Source of the DNA: Marinobacter sp.
Lineage (GTDB): Bacteria > Pseudomonadota > Gammaproteobacteria > Pseudomonadales > Oleiphilaceae
NCBI GenBank assembly: GCA_018066865.1
Contig: JAGPVT010000155.1
Location: 1-61,439, forward strand
Length of the DNA: 61,439 nucleotides
Reading direction: 5' to 3'
The notes under the pieces are model-generated. The model worked only from the letters and a program-made list of their open reading frames with translations. It was not told the DNA's origin and made no database searches. The translations under genes were made by a program, and so were the position numbers. Shown here piece by piece: positions 8,853-18,176 of the stretch (its first letter is position 1; the number at the start of each line of letters is the position of its first letter).

Positions 8853-9647
8853 TTACTGGCCGGAAAAGGCGGCTGGTCGCTTGGCGAGAAACGCTGATAC
8901 GCCTTCTGCGAAATCGGCGGTTTCGCTGGCCGTCAGAAACGCCTGTCGCTCCGCTTCCAGGTGGATCTCGAGGGATCGCCCACTGGCATCATCCACCAGT
9001 CGGCGGAATGCGCCAAAAGCCCGAGTCGGTCCGTTGGAGACCTGATTGACGGTGGCTGCCAGAACCTCATCAAATGTTTCTTCCGGTGATACCTCGGTCA
9101 CCAAACCTAATTGTTCTGCTTCAGTTGCTGTGAGTTGGCGGCCAAGCAGCATCATTTCCGTTGCGCGTGCCGTGCCTATCTTGTGCGGCAGAAACCAGGT
9201 TCCGCCGCAGTCTGGCACCGTGCCTATTCCGTTATAGCCTATAAGAAATCGCGCGTTTTCCTCGGCTATGATTATGTCTGCCATCAGAGCCAGGCTCAGT
9301 CCGGCGCCGGCCGCCGCACCCTTTACGCCGGCAATGATCGGAGCGTCCATGCTTCTCAAAAGGAGGATCGCTTCATTGAGTGGCACGAGCAAGCTGTTAA
9401 TAACTGCCTGAGTGTGTTCCTGAGTGCCAGCCATGCTGGCGACATCGCCACCTGCCATGAAGGCCCTGCCGGCGCCGGTCATTACGATACAGCGCAATCC
9501 TGGTTGCTCTTTCAAATCCTTGACCGCTTCCAGAAACGCTTCGGCCATGGCTGTGTCGATGGCATTGAGGACGTCGGGGCGGTTGAATGTCAGGGTGGCT
9601 ACGCCGGCTTGTTCATCAAACGTCGAGATTAGAGGGCTTTCCATCAT
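8853..9647 (-). CDS. enoyl-CoA hydratase/isomerase family protein
   Basis: Crotonase-fold enzyme of 264 residues. The acyl-CoA oxyanion-hole regions are FMAGGDVASM and KGAAAGAGLSLAL. The segment GTVPDCGGTWFLP resembles PaaG-type isomerases, with Asp where true hydratases such as PaaF carry the second glutamate environment, so isomerase or another crotonase reaction is more likely than simple hydration. It is a single gene, divergent from the ABC operon that follows. It could supply a step missing from the paa cluster, but the motif argues against a PaaF role. Confidence 0.8.
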   Translation of the reverse strand: MMESPLISTFDEQAGVATLTFNRPDVLNAIDTAMAEAFLEAVKDLKEQPGLRCIVMTGAGRAFMAGGDVASMAGTQEHTQAVINSLLVPLNEAILLLRSMDAPIIAGVKGAAAGAGLSLALMADIIIAEENARFLIGYNGIGTVPDCGGTWFLPHKIGTARATEMMLLGRQLTATEAEQLGLVTEVSPEETFDEVLAATVNQVSNGPTRAFGAFRRLVDDASGRSLEIHLEAERQAFLTASETADFAEGVSAFLAKRPAAFSGQ

Positions 9648-9763
9648 GGTTGTGAATTCCGTCGCTGAGAGTATTCGGGTACCTGTTTAGCTAACTATAG
9701 AACAGAGTGTCTTGGTTTTTACGATGGGAATAGGCTACTTTAAATCGTGCTCAGGAAGCTAAC

Positions 9764-9795
9764 CTGACGTATACGTAAACAACAATAACCATAAT
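9764..9795 (+). promoter_or_regulatory. candidate long-spacer promoter with ACGTATACGT palindrome
   Basis: Upstream of the first ABC operon, CTGACG (9764-9769) and CATAAT (9790-9795) are separated by 20 bases. A perfect 10-base palindrome, ACGTATACGT (9767-9776), lies at the upstream edge of that spacer. MerR-family activators work on promoters with 19-20 base spacers, and ACGT-containing palindromes recur upstream of acyl-CoA catabolic operons in related bacteria. The regulator is not in the window; this is a candidate only. Confidence 0.35.
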
Positions 9796-9815
9796 CTGCG
9801 GATATGCGGGGAATA

Positions 9816-10631
9816 ATGTCCAGTATCCTCGAAATTAATAATCTTTCGCTCTCGTTCGGTGGCGTGAAGGCGCTCCAGGATGTGAGCTTCCGTGTGCCGG
9901 AAAATACCGTCACAACAGTGATTGGCCCGAACGGCGCCGGCAAGACATCACTTTTTAACTGCATCTCCGGTTTTTACAAACCTCAGCAAGGCACCATCAG
10001 CTATCAGGGTAAGGCGCTCACGGGAATAAAACCGCCCACCCGCGCGGCCTTGGGCCTTGCGCGAACCTTTCAGAATATAGCCCTGTTCCGTGGCATGACG
10101 GTGCTCGACAACATCAAACTGGGCGCTCATGTGCACATGAAAAGCGGTCTGCTGGGTTCCCTCGCGTATTTTGGTGCGGCGCGCCGCGAGGAAATGGCGG
10201 TGCGCCAGGAAGTAGAGCGCCACATCATCGATTTTCTGGAGATTGACCATATACGACGCCAGCCGGTAGCCAGCTTGTCTTACGGACTGCAGAAACGGGT
10301 GGAGCTGGCCCGTGCTCTGGCCATGCGGCCAAAGGTGCTGATGCTGGATGAGCCTGTTGCCGGGATGAACCGTGAAGAAAAGGAAGATATGGCCCGGTTT
10401 ATTCTGGATATCCGGGAAGAGTGGGGCATAACGGTGCTGATGGTGGAGCATGATATGGGCATGGTCATGGATATTTCCGACCATATTGCCGTGCTCAACT
10501 TCGGCCAGGTGATAGCGGAGGGGCTGCCTGCAGAGGTGCAGAACAACCCACAGGTTATCGAAGCGTATCTTGGCACCAGTGACATGGACAGCCTGCGCAA
10601 GAAGCTCAACCCAGAACGCGAGGTGGCCTGA
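9816..10631 (+). CDS. Liv-type ABC transporter ATPase (LivG-like), system 1
   Basis: Cytoplasmic nucleotide-binding subunit of about 271 residues. Walker A is GPNGAGKTS, the signature is SYGLQKRVELARAL, Walker B is VLMLDEPVAGM, followed by MVEHDMGMVM, all typical of LivG. First gene of a six-gene operon that ends in an acyl-CoA ligase. ATG 9816 has CGGGGA upstream; an in-frame ATG four codons earlier has no such site. Adjacent ligase suggests that the imported substrate is a carboxylic acid (aromatic or fatty) activated to its CoA ester rather than a branched-chain amino acid. Confidence 0.87.
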   Translation: MSSILEINNLSLSFGGVKALQDVSFRVPENTVTTVIGPNGAGKTSLFNCISGFYKPQQGTISYQGKALTGIKPPTRAALGLARTFQNIALFRGMTVLDNIKLGAHVHMKSGLLGSLAYFGAARREEMAVRQEVERHIIDFLEIDHIRRQPVASLSYGLQKRVELARALAMRPKVLMLDEPVAGMNREEKEDMARFILDIREEWGITVLMVEHDMGMVMDISDHIAVLNFGQVIAEGLPAEVQNNPQVIEAYLGTSDMDSLRKKLNPEREVA

Positions 10632-11510
10632 GTGGACTGGTTATTTTTTGGAGAAATCAGCCTGGCAGGCCTGGCCATGGGTGGTCTTTATGCCCTGATC
10701 GGGTTGGGCTTTGTGATCATTTACAAAGCCACCCGGGTCATCAACTTCGCCATCGGCGAGATCATGATGTTCGCGGCTTACCTGTTTCTGGCTTTCGCCG
10801 GGGGCATGGAAATGTCGCCTTGGGTAGCTCTACCGCTGGCGGTGCTTGGTGGAAGCCTGCTCGGCGGCGTGATTGAAAAGGTCATGATTCGCCCGATGCT
10901 GGGGGAGTCATCCATTTCCGTGGTCATGGTCACTATCGGCATCGCCAGCATTCTGGTGGGAGTGGTAGAGATGATATGGGGCGCTGATCCGCAGCTTTTG
11001 CCGAGCTTCCTGCCCCGCAAGCCGGTGTTTATTGGCGAGATGTACCTGGCGCCCAAGATTGCCTATGGCTTCCTGATCGGTGCTGCACTGCTCATCATTT
11101 ACCTGCTGTATTTTCGCTTTTCCCGTGGTGGCGTTGCGCTGCGGGCTACCGCCTCGGATCAGGCGGCCGCCTATTCGATGGGCATTAACGTGCGCCGGGT
11201 ATTCAATCTGGCCTGGGTGTTTGGTTCGCTTGCCGCCTCGTTGGCGGGTGTTCTGGTGGCGGCAACCGGTGGGCTTAGCCCGCAGTTTGGTGCTATCGGC
11301 CTGAGTGTTCTGGTGGTGGTGATTGTCGGGGGGCTCGACAGCATCGTTGGCGCTCTGATTGCCGGGGTATTTATTGGCTGGCTGGAAACCGTTGCAGGCG
11401 CATATCTGGGTGGAGAGTACCGTATGCCAGCTACGTTCGCGGTGCTTGCAGTCATTCTGATTTTCCGCCCTTACGGCCTTTTCGGCACCCACGACATAGA
11501 GCGAGTATAA
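10632..11510 (+). CDS. Liv-type ABC transporter permease (LivH-like), system 1
   Basis: Inner-membrane permease of 292 residues with about eight to nine hydrophobic segments. GLALGGLYALIGLGFVIIYKATRVINFAIGE-like N-terminal organisation is diagnostic of LivH. The GTG start directly follows the stop codon of the ATPase gene, so translation is probably coupled. The next permease starts one base after its stop. Confidence 0.87.
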   Translation: MDWLFFGEISLAGLAMGGLYALIGLGFVIIYKATRVINFAIGEIMMFAAYLFLAFAGGMEMSPWVALPLAVLGGSLLGGVIEKVMIRPMLGESSISVVMVTIGIASILVGVVEMIWGADPQLLPSFLPRKPVFIGEMYLAPKIAYGFLIGAALLIIYLLYFRFSRGGVALRATASDQAAAYSMGINVRRVFNLAWVFGSLAASLAGVLVAATGGLSPQFGAIGLSVLVVVIVGGLDSIVGALIAGVFIGWLETVAGAYLGGEYRMPATFAVLAVILIFRPYGLFGTHDIERV

Positions 11511-11511
11511 G

Positions 11512-12555
11512 ATGCGCATTGGTGACGCAAAACAGAGCTACGAGGCCGACGAGGCCATCCTGACCAGTTCCACACAGAAAATCTGGTTCGCGCTGTTCCT
11601 GTTTGCGCTTCTGTTGTTTCCATTTTTGGCCGACGCCTACCTGTTGTACCTGGGCTGTTTGGTCGGCATTGCGGTTATCAGCACCACGGGGCTTAACATT
11701 CTCACCGGTTTTACCGGCCTGATTTCCCTCGGGCAGGCGGGCTTTATGGGGGTGGGCGGCTTTACCGTTGCCTGGTTATCTGCAAACACAGCACTGCCTT
11801 TCCCTGTGACGCTTCTGTTTGCCGGGTTGCTGGCTGCTGCGGTTGGCATTCTGGTGGGGCTTCCATCCCTCAGAGTAAAAGGGCTGTATCTGGCGATTGC
11901 TACCCTGGCCGCAAGTGTATTTCTGCACTTTATCTTCGCTGAGTGGGAGTCTGTCACCGGTGGTATGGGTGGCTTGAGCCTTGAGCCGGCGCACTTGTTC
12001 GGGCTGACGTTCCAGAGCGATTTCGGGATGTACTTCATCATTGTGCCGCTGGCGGTACTGATGGTGCTTGCCGCCAGAAATGTGTTCCGCACCCGCATCG
12101 GCCGGGCGTTTATCGCGATCCGGGACAGGGATATTTCGGCTGAAATTCTTGGCATCAATTTACTGCATTACAAATTGATGTCTTTCGCGCTCAGCTCATT
12201 TTATGCCGGCGTTGCCGGTGGCCTGTTTGCTTATTTCTTCCGGGTCGTCACGCCGGAAAGTTTCCCGCTCTCCATGTCCATTTTCTATCTGGCAGCCGTT
12301 ATTGTTGGCGGCATGGGTAACCTGCTGGGCGGTATCCTCGGTGCGGCTTTCATGACGCTGATCCCGGAAGCGCTCAAACTGCTCACTGCCGCTCTCACAC
12401 CGTTTTATCCGAACGCACCGATATTCATGTCGCCGATGCTCGAAATCATTTTCGGCGCGCTGATTGTCGGTTTCCTTATTTTTGAACCGCATGGGCTGGC
12501 GGAGATCTGGCACCGTATACGGCGCTTTTTCAGTTTATGGCCCTTCAAGAACTAG
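11512..12555 (+). CDS. Liv-type ABC transporter permease (LivM-like), system 1
   Basis: Inner-membrane permease of 347 residues. NILTGFTGLISLGQAGFMGV and GLPSLRVKGLYLAIATLA are hallmark LivM segments. It forms a heterodimer with the LivH-like subunit. The start ATG lies one base after the previous stop. A 36-base gap with AAGGAGAAG leads into the binding-protein gene. Confidence 0.87.
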   Translation: MRIGDAKQSYEADEAILTSSTQKIWFALFLFALLLFPFLADAYLLYLGCLVGIAVISTTGLNILTGFTGLISLGQAGFMGVGGFTVAWLSANTALPFPVTLLFAGLLAAAVGILVGLPSLRVKGLYLAIATLAASVFLHFIFAEWESVTGGMGGLSLEPAHLFGLTFQSDFGMYFIIVPLAVLMVLAARNVFRTRIGRAFIAIRDRDISAEILGINLLHYKLMSFALSSFYAGVAGGLFAYFFRVVTPESFPLSMSIFYLAAVIVGGMGNLLGGILGAAFMTLIPEALKLLTAALTPFYPNAPIFMSPMLEIIFGALIVGFLIFEPHGLAEIWHRIRRFFSLWPFKN

Positions 12556-12591
12556 TGGATTTAACAACAAGAAGCCGTAAGGAGAAGACAC

Positions 12592-13800
12592 ATGTTCAAA
12601 CGCATCTTAAGTAAAGGTCGCAGGTTTGCAGGCATCGGCACGATTGCCGCTTCCCTGGTAGCAGCAGCGCCCGCAATGGCACAGGATAAAGACCCCATCG
12701 TATTTGGTGGCTCCATACCTCTTTCCGGCGTGTTCGCCTTTGCCGGCGTGCACATCCACGCTGGCCTGACCGACTACACCAACTGGATCAACAGCGAGGG
12801 CGGCATCAACGGCCATCCGGTGAAGTATGTCATGGAAGACACCGGCTACGAAGTCGACCGTTCGGTGGCAGCGTTCAAGAAAATCACCGGCAGTAACACG
12901 GTTCCGGTTTATTACGGTGACAGCACCGGGTTCATGAAAACCATTGCCTCGGAACTGAACAGCAGAGGCACCACACTGATGAGCGGCGCGTCTTTCGCGA
13001 CTGCGCTGACGGACAATGAACAGTACCCGTACCAGTTCATTCCCGGCCCCAGCTACAGCCAGATGTTCGGGATTATTCTTGAGTACATTGCGACCCAGGG
13101 CAAAGATGGCGATATGCCTACCGTTGCCTTTGTCTACAGCGATACCGAGTTTGGCAAAGACCCTGTTGAAAACGGCAAGGCCAAGGCCGCCGAGATGGGA
13201 ATCAAAGTTGTTGAGGAAATTGTCACCAAGCCCGGCAGTGTGGATGTGTCTGCAGAGATACTGAAGCTGCGCCGGGTGCGCCCTGACTTCGTAGTGTTCC
13301 ACGGTTATGTGTTGTCGCCCATAAACGAGTTCATGGTGCAGATGCGGCAGATGGGTCTGGACACCCAGTTTATGGGTACCTTCTGGTCCAGCGACAAGCT
13401 CATCATCAACAAGATGGGCGCAGACGCTGATGGTTATATGGGTGTTATGCCTTACAACTACTATGACAGTGCCGAAGGCGGACCCATGCTCGACACACTG
13501 CGCGCCGAGGCTGAAAAGAGCGATCCGGATGCCGGCTACCGTCCGACCGGTTACATGCAGGGCTGGTTTAACGCGATGGTATGGACCGAAGTGATCAAGC
13601 GCACCATGGATGCAGGCAAGGAGCTGACTGCCGAAAACATGGCCGAGTCTCTGGCTTCTATCAAGGACTGGGATACCGGCGGCATTATCGGTATTCCGGT
13701 TACGGTGCAGGACATGTCGTTCCCGGTTGGTCGAATCTGGCGTGTGAACGCTAAAGAAGCTCGCTATGAGCCGGTATCTGACTGGATTCACCTCGACTGA
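12592..13800 (+). CDS. ABC transporter periplasmic substrate-binding protein, system 1
   Basis: Periplasmic LivJ/LivK-like (peripla_BP_6) protein of 402 residues with a signal peptide covering about residues 1-30 (APAMA/QDKD). Recognisable features are FGGSIPLSGVFAFAG, INSEGGINGHPVKYVMED and the hinge region around LKLRRVRPDFVVFHGYV. GGAGAAGACAC precedes ATG. Members of this branch often bind aromatic or aliphatic carboxylates and lie beside acyl-CoA ligases. The ligand cannot be read from sequence. Confidence 0.85.
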   Translation: MFKRILSKGRRFAGIGTIAASLVAAAPAMAQDKDPIVFGGSIPLSGVFAFAGVHIHAGLTDYTNWINSEGGINGHPVKYVMEDTGYEVDRSVAAFKKITGSNTVPVYYGDSTGFMKTIASELNSRGTTLMSGASFATALTDNEQYPYQFIPGPSYSQMFGIILEYIATQGKDGDMPTVAFVYSDTEFGKDPVENGKAKAAEMGIKVVEEIVTKPGSVDVSAEILKLRRVRPDFVVFHGYVLSPINEFMVQMRQMGLDTQFMGTFWSSDKLIINKMGADADGYMGVMPYNYYDSAEGGPMLDTLRAEAEKSDPDAGYRPTGYMQGWFNAMVWTEVIKRTMDAGKELTAENMAESLASIKDWDTGGIIGIPVTVQDMSFPVGRIWRVNAKEARYEPVSDWIHLD

Positions 13801-13808
13801 GACGCTGT

Positions 13809-14618
13809 ATGGAAGCCTTGCTGGAAATCGATAACATAGAAGTGGTTTACAACAAGGCGGTGCAGGTTCTCCGGGGCCTGTCACTGCGTGTTCCCCGTGG
13901 CGCCATTGTGGCGCTGCTGGGTTCCAACGGCGCTGGCAAGTCCACCACACTGAAAAGTGTGTCCGGGCTTCTGGCCCTGGAGGACGGCGATGTGACTGCC
14001 GGTGAAATCCGCTTCAGGGGCCGCCCTTTAAAAGGGATGGCACCGGAAAAACTGGTTCGCGATGGCCTCTTTCATGTAATGGAGGGGCGCCGCGTATTCG
14101 AAGACCTGACCGTTGAGGAAAACCTCGTTGCGGCAACCTACGCGCTCAGCGGGCGCAAGACGTCACTGAACGATTCTTACGAGTTGGTTTACGATTATTT
14201 CCCCCGGCTCCGAGAGCGCCGCAAGCAACTTGCGGGTTATCTCTCGGGCGGCGAACAACAGATGCTGGCGCTTGGTCGTGCTCTGATTGCAAAACCGGAA
14301 CTGATCATGCTGGATGAGCCGTCTCTGGGCCTGGCCCCTCAATTGGTGGAAGAGATATTTACCATTATCGCCCGTATCAATCGGGAACAAGGCACAGCAA
14401 TACTGCTGGTGGAACAGAATGCGGCTGTCTCTTTGGCGATAGCCTCATATGGCTACATCATGGAAAACGGCAAAATCGTAATTGATGGCCCGGCGGACAA
14501 GCTCGCAACCAACGAAGATGTGCAGGAATTCTATCTGGGCGTTGGTGGTAAAGAAGGCGAAGCCCGCAGTTACCGGGACATCAAACATTACAAGCGCCGC
14601 AAGCGGTGGCTGTCATGA
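13809..14618 (+). CDS. Liv-type ABC transporter ATPase (LivF-like), system 1
   Basis: Second nucleotide-binding subunit, 269 residues. Walker A GSNGAGKST, signature LSGGEQQMLALGRAL, Walker B LIMLDEPSLGLAP and LLVEQNAAVSL are typical of LivF. Compared with usual LivF (about 235) it carries about 30 extra basic C-terminal residues (SYRDIKHYKRRKRW). Its stop overlaps the start of the ligase gene (ATGA), consistent with a common mRNA. It has no hemerythrin domain, unlike the LivF of system 2. Confidence 0.86.
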   Translation: MEALLEIDNIEVVYNKAVQVLRGLSLRVPRGAIVALLGSNGAGKSTTLKSVSGLLALEDGDVTAGEIRFRGRPLKGMAPEKLVRDGLFHVMEGRRVFEDLTVEENLVAATYALSGRKTSLNDSYELVYDYFPRLRERRKQLAGYLSGGEQQMLALGRALIAKPELIMLDEPSLGLAPQLVEEIFTIIARINREQGTAILLVEQNAAVSLAIASYGYIMENGKIVIDGPADKLATNEDVQEFYLGVGGKEGEARSYRDIKHYKRRKRWLS

Positions 14619-16417
14619 CAGCATCGCAAATTCCTGATCTTACGCTTACACAAATGCTTCGGGCGCACGCGCAAGAGCGGCCCGGTCTGTTGGCACTTCG
14701 CCAGAAAGACTTTGGTATCTGGCAGGCCTATTCCTGGCAGGACTATTACCAGCGTGCGCGGCACTTTGGCCTGGGCCTGCGCGCGCTCGGCCTTTCCGAG
14801 GGTGGCCATGTCGCCATACTGTCAGAAAACCGCGTGGAGTGGGTTATCGCCCAGATGGGGATTGGCCTGGTAAAAGGTATCTGCGTGGGGGTCTATCCCA
14901 CCAGCCCCTGGAATGAGGTGGCTTACGTACTTGAGCACAGCGATGCCGAAATGGTGGTGTGTGAGGATCAGGAGCAGACCGACAAGGTTCTGGAGGCCTG
15001 GCCCGAGCTGCCGCAGCTCAAGCACAACATCGTTATAGACCCGAAAGGGCTGCGATCCTATCCGCAGCCGCCGTCCTCATTCGACGAAATCGAAACCCTG
15101 GGGCGGGAATTCGAGAACAGCCATCCTGGTTTGATTGACCGACTGCTCGACACTCAGCAAATGGATGATCTCGCCCTGATGATCTATACGTCCGGTTCTA
15201 CCGGCCGGCCCAAGGGTGCAATGATCAGTTGGGGCAACCTGCAGGCAGGTGCACCCGGGCTGATTGAATTGCTGGGCGTGGATCAGCACAGTACCAGTTT
15301 GTCGTACCTGCCGCTGTGCCATGTGGCAGAACAGGCTTTGACCAATATCGCGCCGGTTTATGTGGGGAGTGCAGTGAGCTTTGGCGAAAGCCTGCGCACG
15401 GTTCAGGAAGATCTGCGAGAGATCGCACCGACGTTTTTCCTGGGTGTTCCGCGGATCTGGGAAAAACTCCATTCTGCCATCTATATAAAGATGCAGGAGA
15501 CAGGGCGCCTTCGGCAGATGCTTTTTTATCGTGCCATGAAAGCCTGTGAGCCAATGGCGACCAAGCCAAAAGCAAAGTGGAGTCTTGGCGAACGGCTTAC
15601 TTACGGCCTTTATTACTGGCTGGTATTCCGGTCTTTGCAGAACTTTATCGGGCTGCGCCGTTGCACCATTGCGCTGACCGGAGCGGCCCCGATTTCAACG
15701 GGCATCCTGCAGTTCTTCCGCACTTTGGGTGTTCCTCTGGTTGAGGTTTTCGGTCAGACCGAGAGCACGGGTATTGCGACAGCCCAGCGTGTCGACAACG
15801 TTTGCCTTGGCACGGTCGGTACAGCGGTTGCCGGGCTTGAGGTGGTTTTGGGTGAGCAGAACGAAATCCTTATGCGGGGCGGCACGGTATTCAAAGGTTA
15901 CTACAAGAACGATGAGGCAACAGAAGCTACCCTCAAGGACGGCTGGCTGCATACCGGAGATGTAGGCGAGTGGCAGGAGGGGCAGTTGAGAATCGTTGAC
16001 CGGCTCAAGGACATCATGATTACCGCCGGGGGTAAGAACCTGTCACCCACGGAAATTGAAAACACCATCAAGGCGAGCCCTTACATCAAGGAGTGCATTG
16101 TCATTGGAGAGGCTCGCAAGTACGTCTCGGCGCTGATCCAGGTTGATTTTGAAACCGCCGCAAAATGGGCAGAGCAGGAGCGGATTGCCTATACGACGTT
16201 CCGCAGTCTGACGGAGCACGAGAAGGTGCAGGAACTGATTCAGCACGAGGTGAACAAGGGCAATGAAAGGCTGCCTCAGGTGGCGCAGATCAGACGCTTC
16301 CACCTGTTGAGCAAAGAGCTGGATCACGACGACGATGAAGTGACCGCCACCATGAAGGTGCGTCGGAGCAAAATTTATGAGAAGTACGCGGAAGTGATCG
16401 AGTCGTTGTATAGCTGA
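14615..16417 (+). CDS. AMP-forming long-chain acyl-CoA ligase
   Basis: ANL-superfamily ligase of 600 residues, FadD15/FACL-like. The P-loop is YTSGSTGRPKGAM, the A5 motif is FGQTESTG, and the C-terminal hinge region DGWLHTGDVG...DRLKDIMITAGGKNLSP is complete. It activates a carboxylic acid with ATP and CoA. ATG 14615 overlaps the LivF-like stop as ATGA; an in-frame GTG three codons upstream is less likely. Operon position suggests it traps the acid imported by system 1 as a CoA ester. Confidence 0.87.
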   Translation: MTASQIPDLTLTQMLRAHAQERPGLLALRQKDFGIWQAYSWQDYYQRARHFGLGLRALGLSEGGHVAILSENRVEWVIAQMGIGLVKGICVGVYPTSPWNEVAYVLEHSDAEMVVCEDQEQTDKVLEAWPELPQLKHNIVIDPKGLRSYPQPPSSFDEIETLGREFENSHPGLIDRLLDTQQMDDLALMIYTSGSTGRPKGAMISWGNLQAGAPGLIELLGVDQHSTSLSYLPLCHVAEQALTNIAPVYVGSAVSFGESLRTVQEDLREIAPTFFLGVPRIWEKLHSAIYIKMQETGRLRQMLFYRAMKACEPMATKPKAKWSLGERLTYGLYYWLVFRSLQNFIGLRRCTIALTGAAPISTGILQFFRTLGVPLVEVFGQTESTGIATAQRVDNVCLGTVGTAVAGLEVVLGEQNEILMRGGTVFKGYYKNDEATEATLKDGWLHTGDVGEWQEGQLRIVDRLKDIMITAGGKNLSPTEIENTIKASPYIKECIVIGEARKYVSALIQVDFETAAKWAEQERIAYTTFRSLTEHEKVQELIQHEVNKGNERLPQVAQIRRFHLLSKELDHDDDEVTATMKVRRSKIYEKYAEVIESLYS

Positions 16418-16478
16418 CAAGGTTTGAAAGTGAGAGCACGGGGAAAGATCAGACAAAATAGCTTGCGAACGATCTGGA

Positions 16479-16492
16479 TCAAGTCTACTTGA
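16479..16492. promoter_or_regulatory. palindrome TCAAGT-CT-ACTTGA upstream of nhaD
   Basis: A perfect 6+6 inverted repeat 69 bases before the first nhaD ATG, in the only substantial gap on this side. It overlaps a TTGACG that could serve as a -35 box, and GATAAT (16526-16531) lies further down, but the spacing between them is not standard. Possible operator; regulator unknown. Confidence 0.3.
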
Positions 16493-16560
16493 CGGAAGCT
16501 ATGGTTTGCGATGCTTATTTTCATTGATAATGGGCCCCCAAAACTTTCGAGCCAGGTATC

Positions 16561-18069
16561 ATGACTGAAATCAGCCGTTCCGAAAAACTACCCGCCCGGC
16601 GTGGCCACCGGCGTTCTGTTACCCATCAGGGTATCGGTATGAAAGTGGCCCTTATCTTGTCTGTGATTTTTTCTTTGGGGTTCAGCGCGTTTGCCAGCGC
16701 GGCTGAATCCGGCGTTGGGAATCTGACCCGCCACCCGGTGGGTTACCTTGCGGTTGCGATCTTTGTTATCGCTTATGCGTTCGTGATGCTTGAGGAAAAA
16801 CTGCACCTGCGCAAGTCCAAGCCGGTATTGCTGGCGGCAGGCCTGATCTGGTTCCTGGTTGCTGGTGCGGCGGCCATAAGCGGTGATACCGAGAGCGCTA
16901 ATGAAGCACTGAAACACAACCTCTTGGAATACTCCGAACTCTTACTGTTTTTGCTGGTGGCAATGACGTACATAAACGCCATGGAGGAACGCCAGCTTTT
17001 CGATGCGCTCCGTGGCTGGCTGGTGAGCAAGGGCTTCAGTTATCTCAGCCTGTTCTGGATTACCGGTCTGCTGGCATTCTTCATCTCACCCATCGCCGAC
17101 AACCTGACCACGGCCCTGCTGATGAGTGCCGTGTTGATAAAAGTTGGTGAAAACAGTCCGCGCTTTATCGGTCTTGGTTGTATAAACATTGTGATCGCGG
17201 CAAACGCCGGCGGTGCCTTTTCCCCATTTGGCGACATTACAACTCTGATGGTCTGGCAAAAGGGCGTGGTTGAGTTCACAGAGTTCTTCAGACTGTTTAT
17301 TCCAGCCGCAGTCAACTTCCTGGTCCCCGCCGTGATCATGAGTTTTGCCGTTCCGAGCGAACCGCCGAAGGATGCGACGGATCCGGTGATCATGAAGCGC
17401 GGTGCACGTCGCACGGTGGTACTATTCCTGCTCACCATCACAACAGCAGTGCTGGGCCACAACTTTCTGCACCTGCCAGCTGTGGTTGGCATGATGATGG
17501 GGCTCGCCTACCTGCAACTTCTGGGTTATTACCTGCGTATCAGCTTCAAGCGCGGTGTCGCCCGTGAGCGAGTCTGGGCTGAAAACAACCAGCATACCTA
17601 TCTGATCGAGCGACTCGATAAAGCCGTGCCTTTCGATGTGTTTAACCCAATGGCCCGCACAGAGTGGGATACGCTGCTATTTTTTTACGGTGTTGTACTG
17701 AGTGTGGGCGGGCTTGGCTACCTCGGCTACCTGTCTGAGGCATCCCAGTTTTTGTACAACGACTGGAACGCGACGGGCGCCAATATTACAGTCGGTGCTA
17801 TATCAGCGATTGTTGATAACATTCCGGTGATGTTCGCTGTGCTCTCGATGGAACCGGACATGTCCCACGGTCAGTGGCTGCTGGTCACGCTCACTGCGGG
17901 TGTCGGTGGCTCGATGCTATCAATAGGCTCAGCTGCCGGCGTTGCGCTGATGGGTCAGGCCCGTGGCTACTACACCATCATGTCGCACCTGCGCTGGACA
18001 CCGGTGATCATACTTGGTTATGCAGCCTCCATCGCAACGCACATGTGGCTGAACGCCAGCCTGTTCTGA
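16561..18069 (+). CDS. nhaD: Na+/H+ antiporter, NhaD type
   Basis: Inner-membrane antiporter of up to 502 residues with about 12 hydrophobic segments. ISPIADNLTTALLMSAV and NAGGAFSPFGDITTLMVWQKG are conserved NhaD segments, and AIVDNIPVMFAVL...SIGSAAGVALMG the repeat-related second half. It exports sodium (or lithium) in exchange for protons, a fitting function for a salt-loving organism. Two starts compete: ATG 16561, and ATG 16639, which has AGGG seven bases upstream and would begin directly with a signal-like sequence ending ASA/AES. The shorter form (476 residues) may be the real one. Confidence 0.88.
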   Translation: MTEISRSEKLPARRGHRRSVTHQGIGMKVALILSVIFSLGFSAFASAAESGVGNLTRHPVGYLAVAIFVIAYAFVMLEEKLHLRKSKPVLLAAGLIWFLVAGAAAISGDTESANEALKHNLLEYSELLLFLLVAMTYINAMEERQLFDALRGWLVSKGFSYLSLFWITGLLAFFISPIADNLTTALLMSAVLIKVGENSPRFIGLGCINIVIAANAGGAFSPFGDITTLMVWQKGVVEFTEFFRLFIPAAVNFLVPAVIMSFAVPSEPPKDATDPVIMKRGARRTVVLFLLTITTAVLGHNFLHLPAVVGMMMGLAYLQLLGYYLRISFKRGVARERVWAENNQHTYLIERLDKAVPFDVFNPMARTEWDTLLFFYGVVLSVGGLGYLGYLSEASQFLYNDWNATGANITVGAISAIVDNIPVMFAVLSMEPDMSHGQWLLVTLTAGVGGSMLSIGSAAGVALMGQARGYYTIMSHLRWTPVIILGYAASIATHMWLNASLF

Positions 18070-18080
18070 CACTCTTTGCA

Positions 18081-18101
18081 CGGAGCCCGCTCAGGGCTCC
18101 G
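18081..18101. terminator. hairpin after nhaD
   Basis: CGGAGCCC and GGGCTCCG form a perfect 8-bp stem with a 5-base loop, 12 bases after the nhaD stop. There is no T-tract, so it may be a weak terminator or an mRNA-end stabiliser. Confidence 0.5.
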
Positions 18102-18176
18102 TATTCCGAATTGTCTGAAGACAACCGGGTCAGCGTGTTGTTCTGCGCATAGCAGCCGTCGCCGGCGGTTACTTCA

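Noticed and set aside
12607-13950. Open frame of 447 codons on the minus strand
   Set aside because: Antisense to the substrate-binding protein gene of ABC system 1; histidine/glycine-rich low-information translation, no family match.
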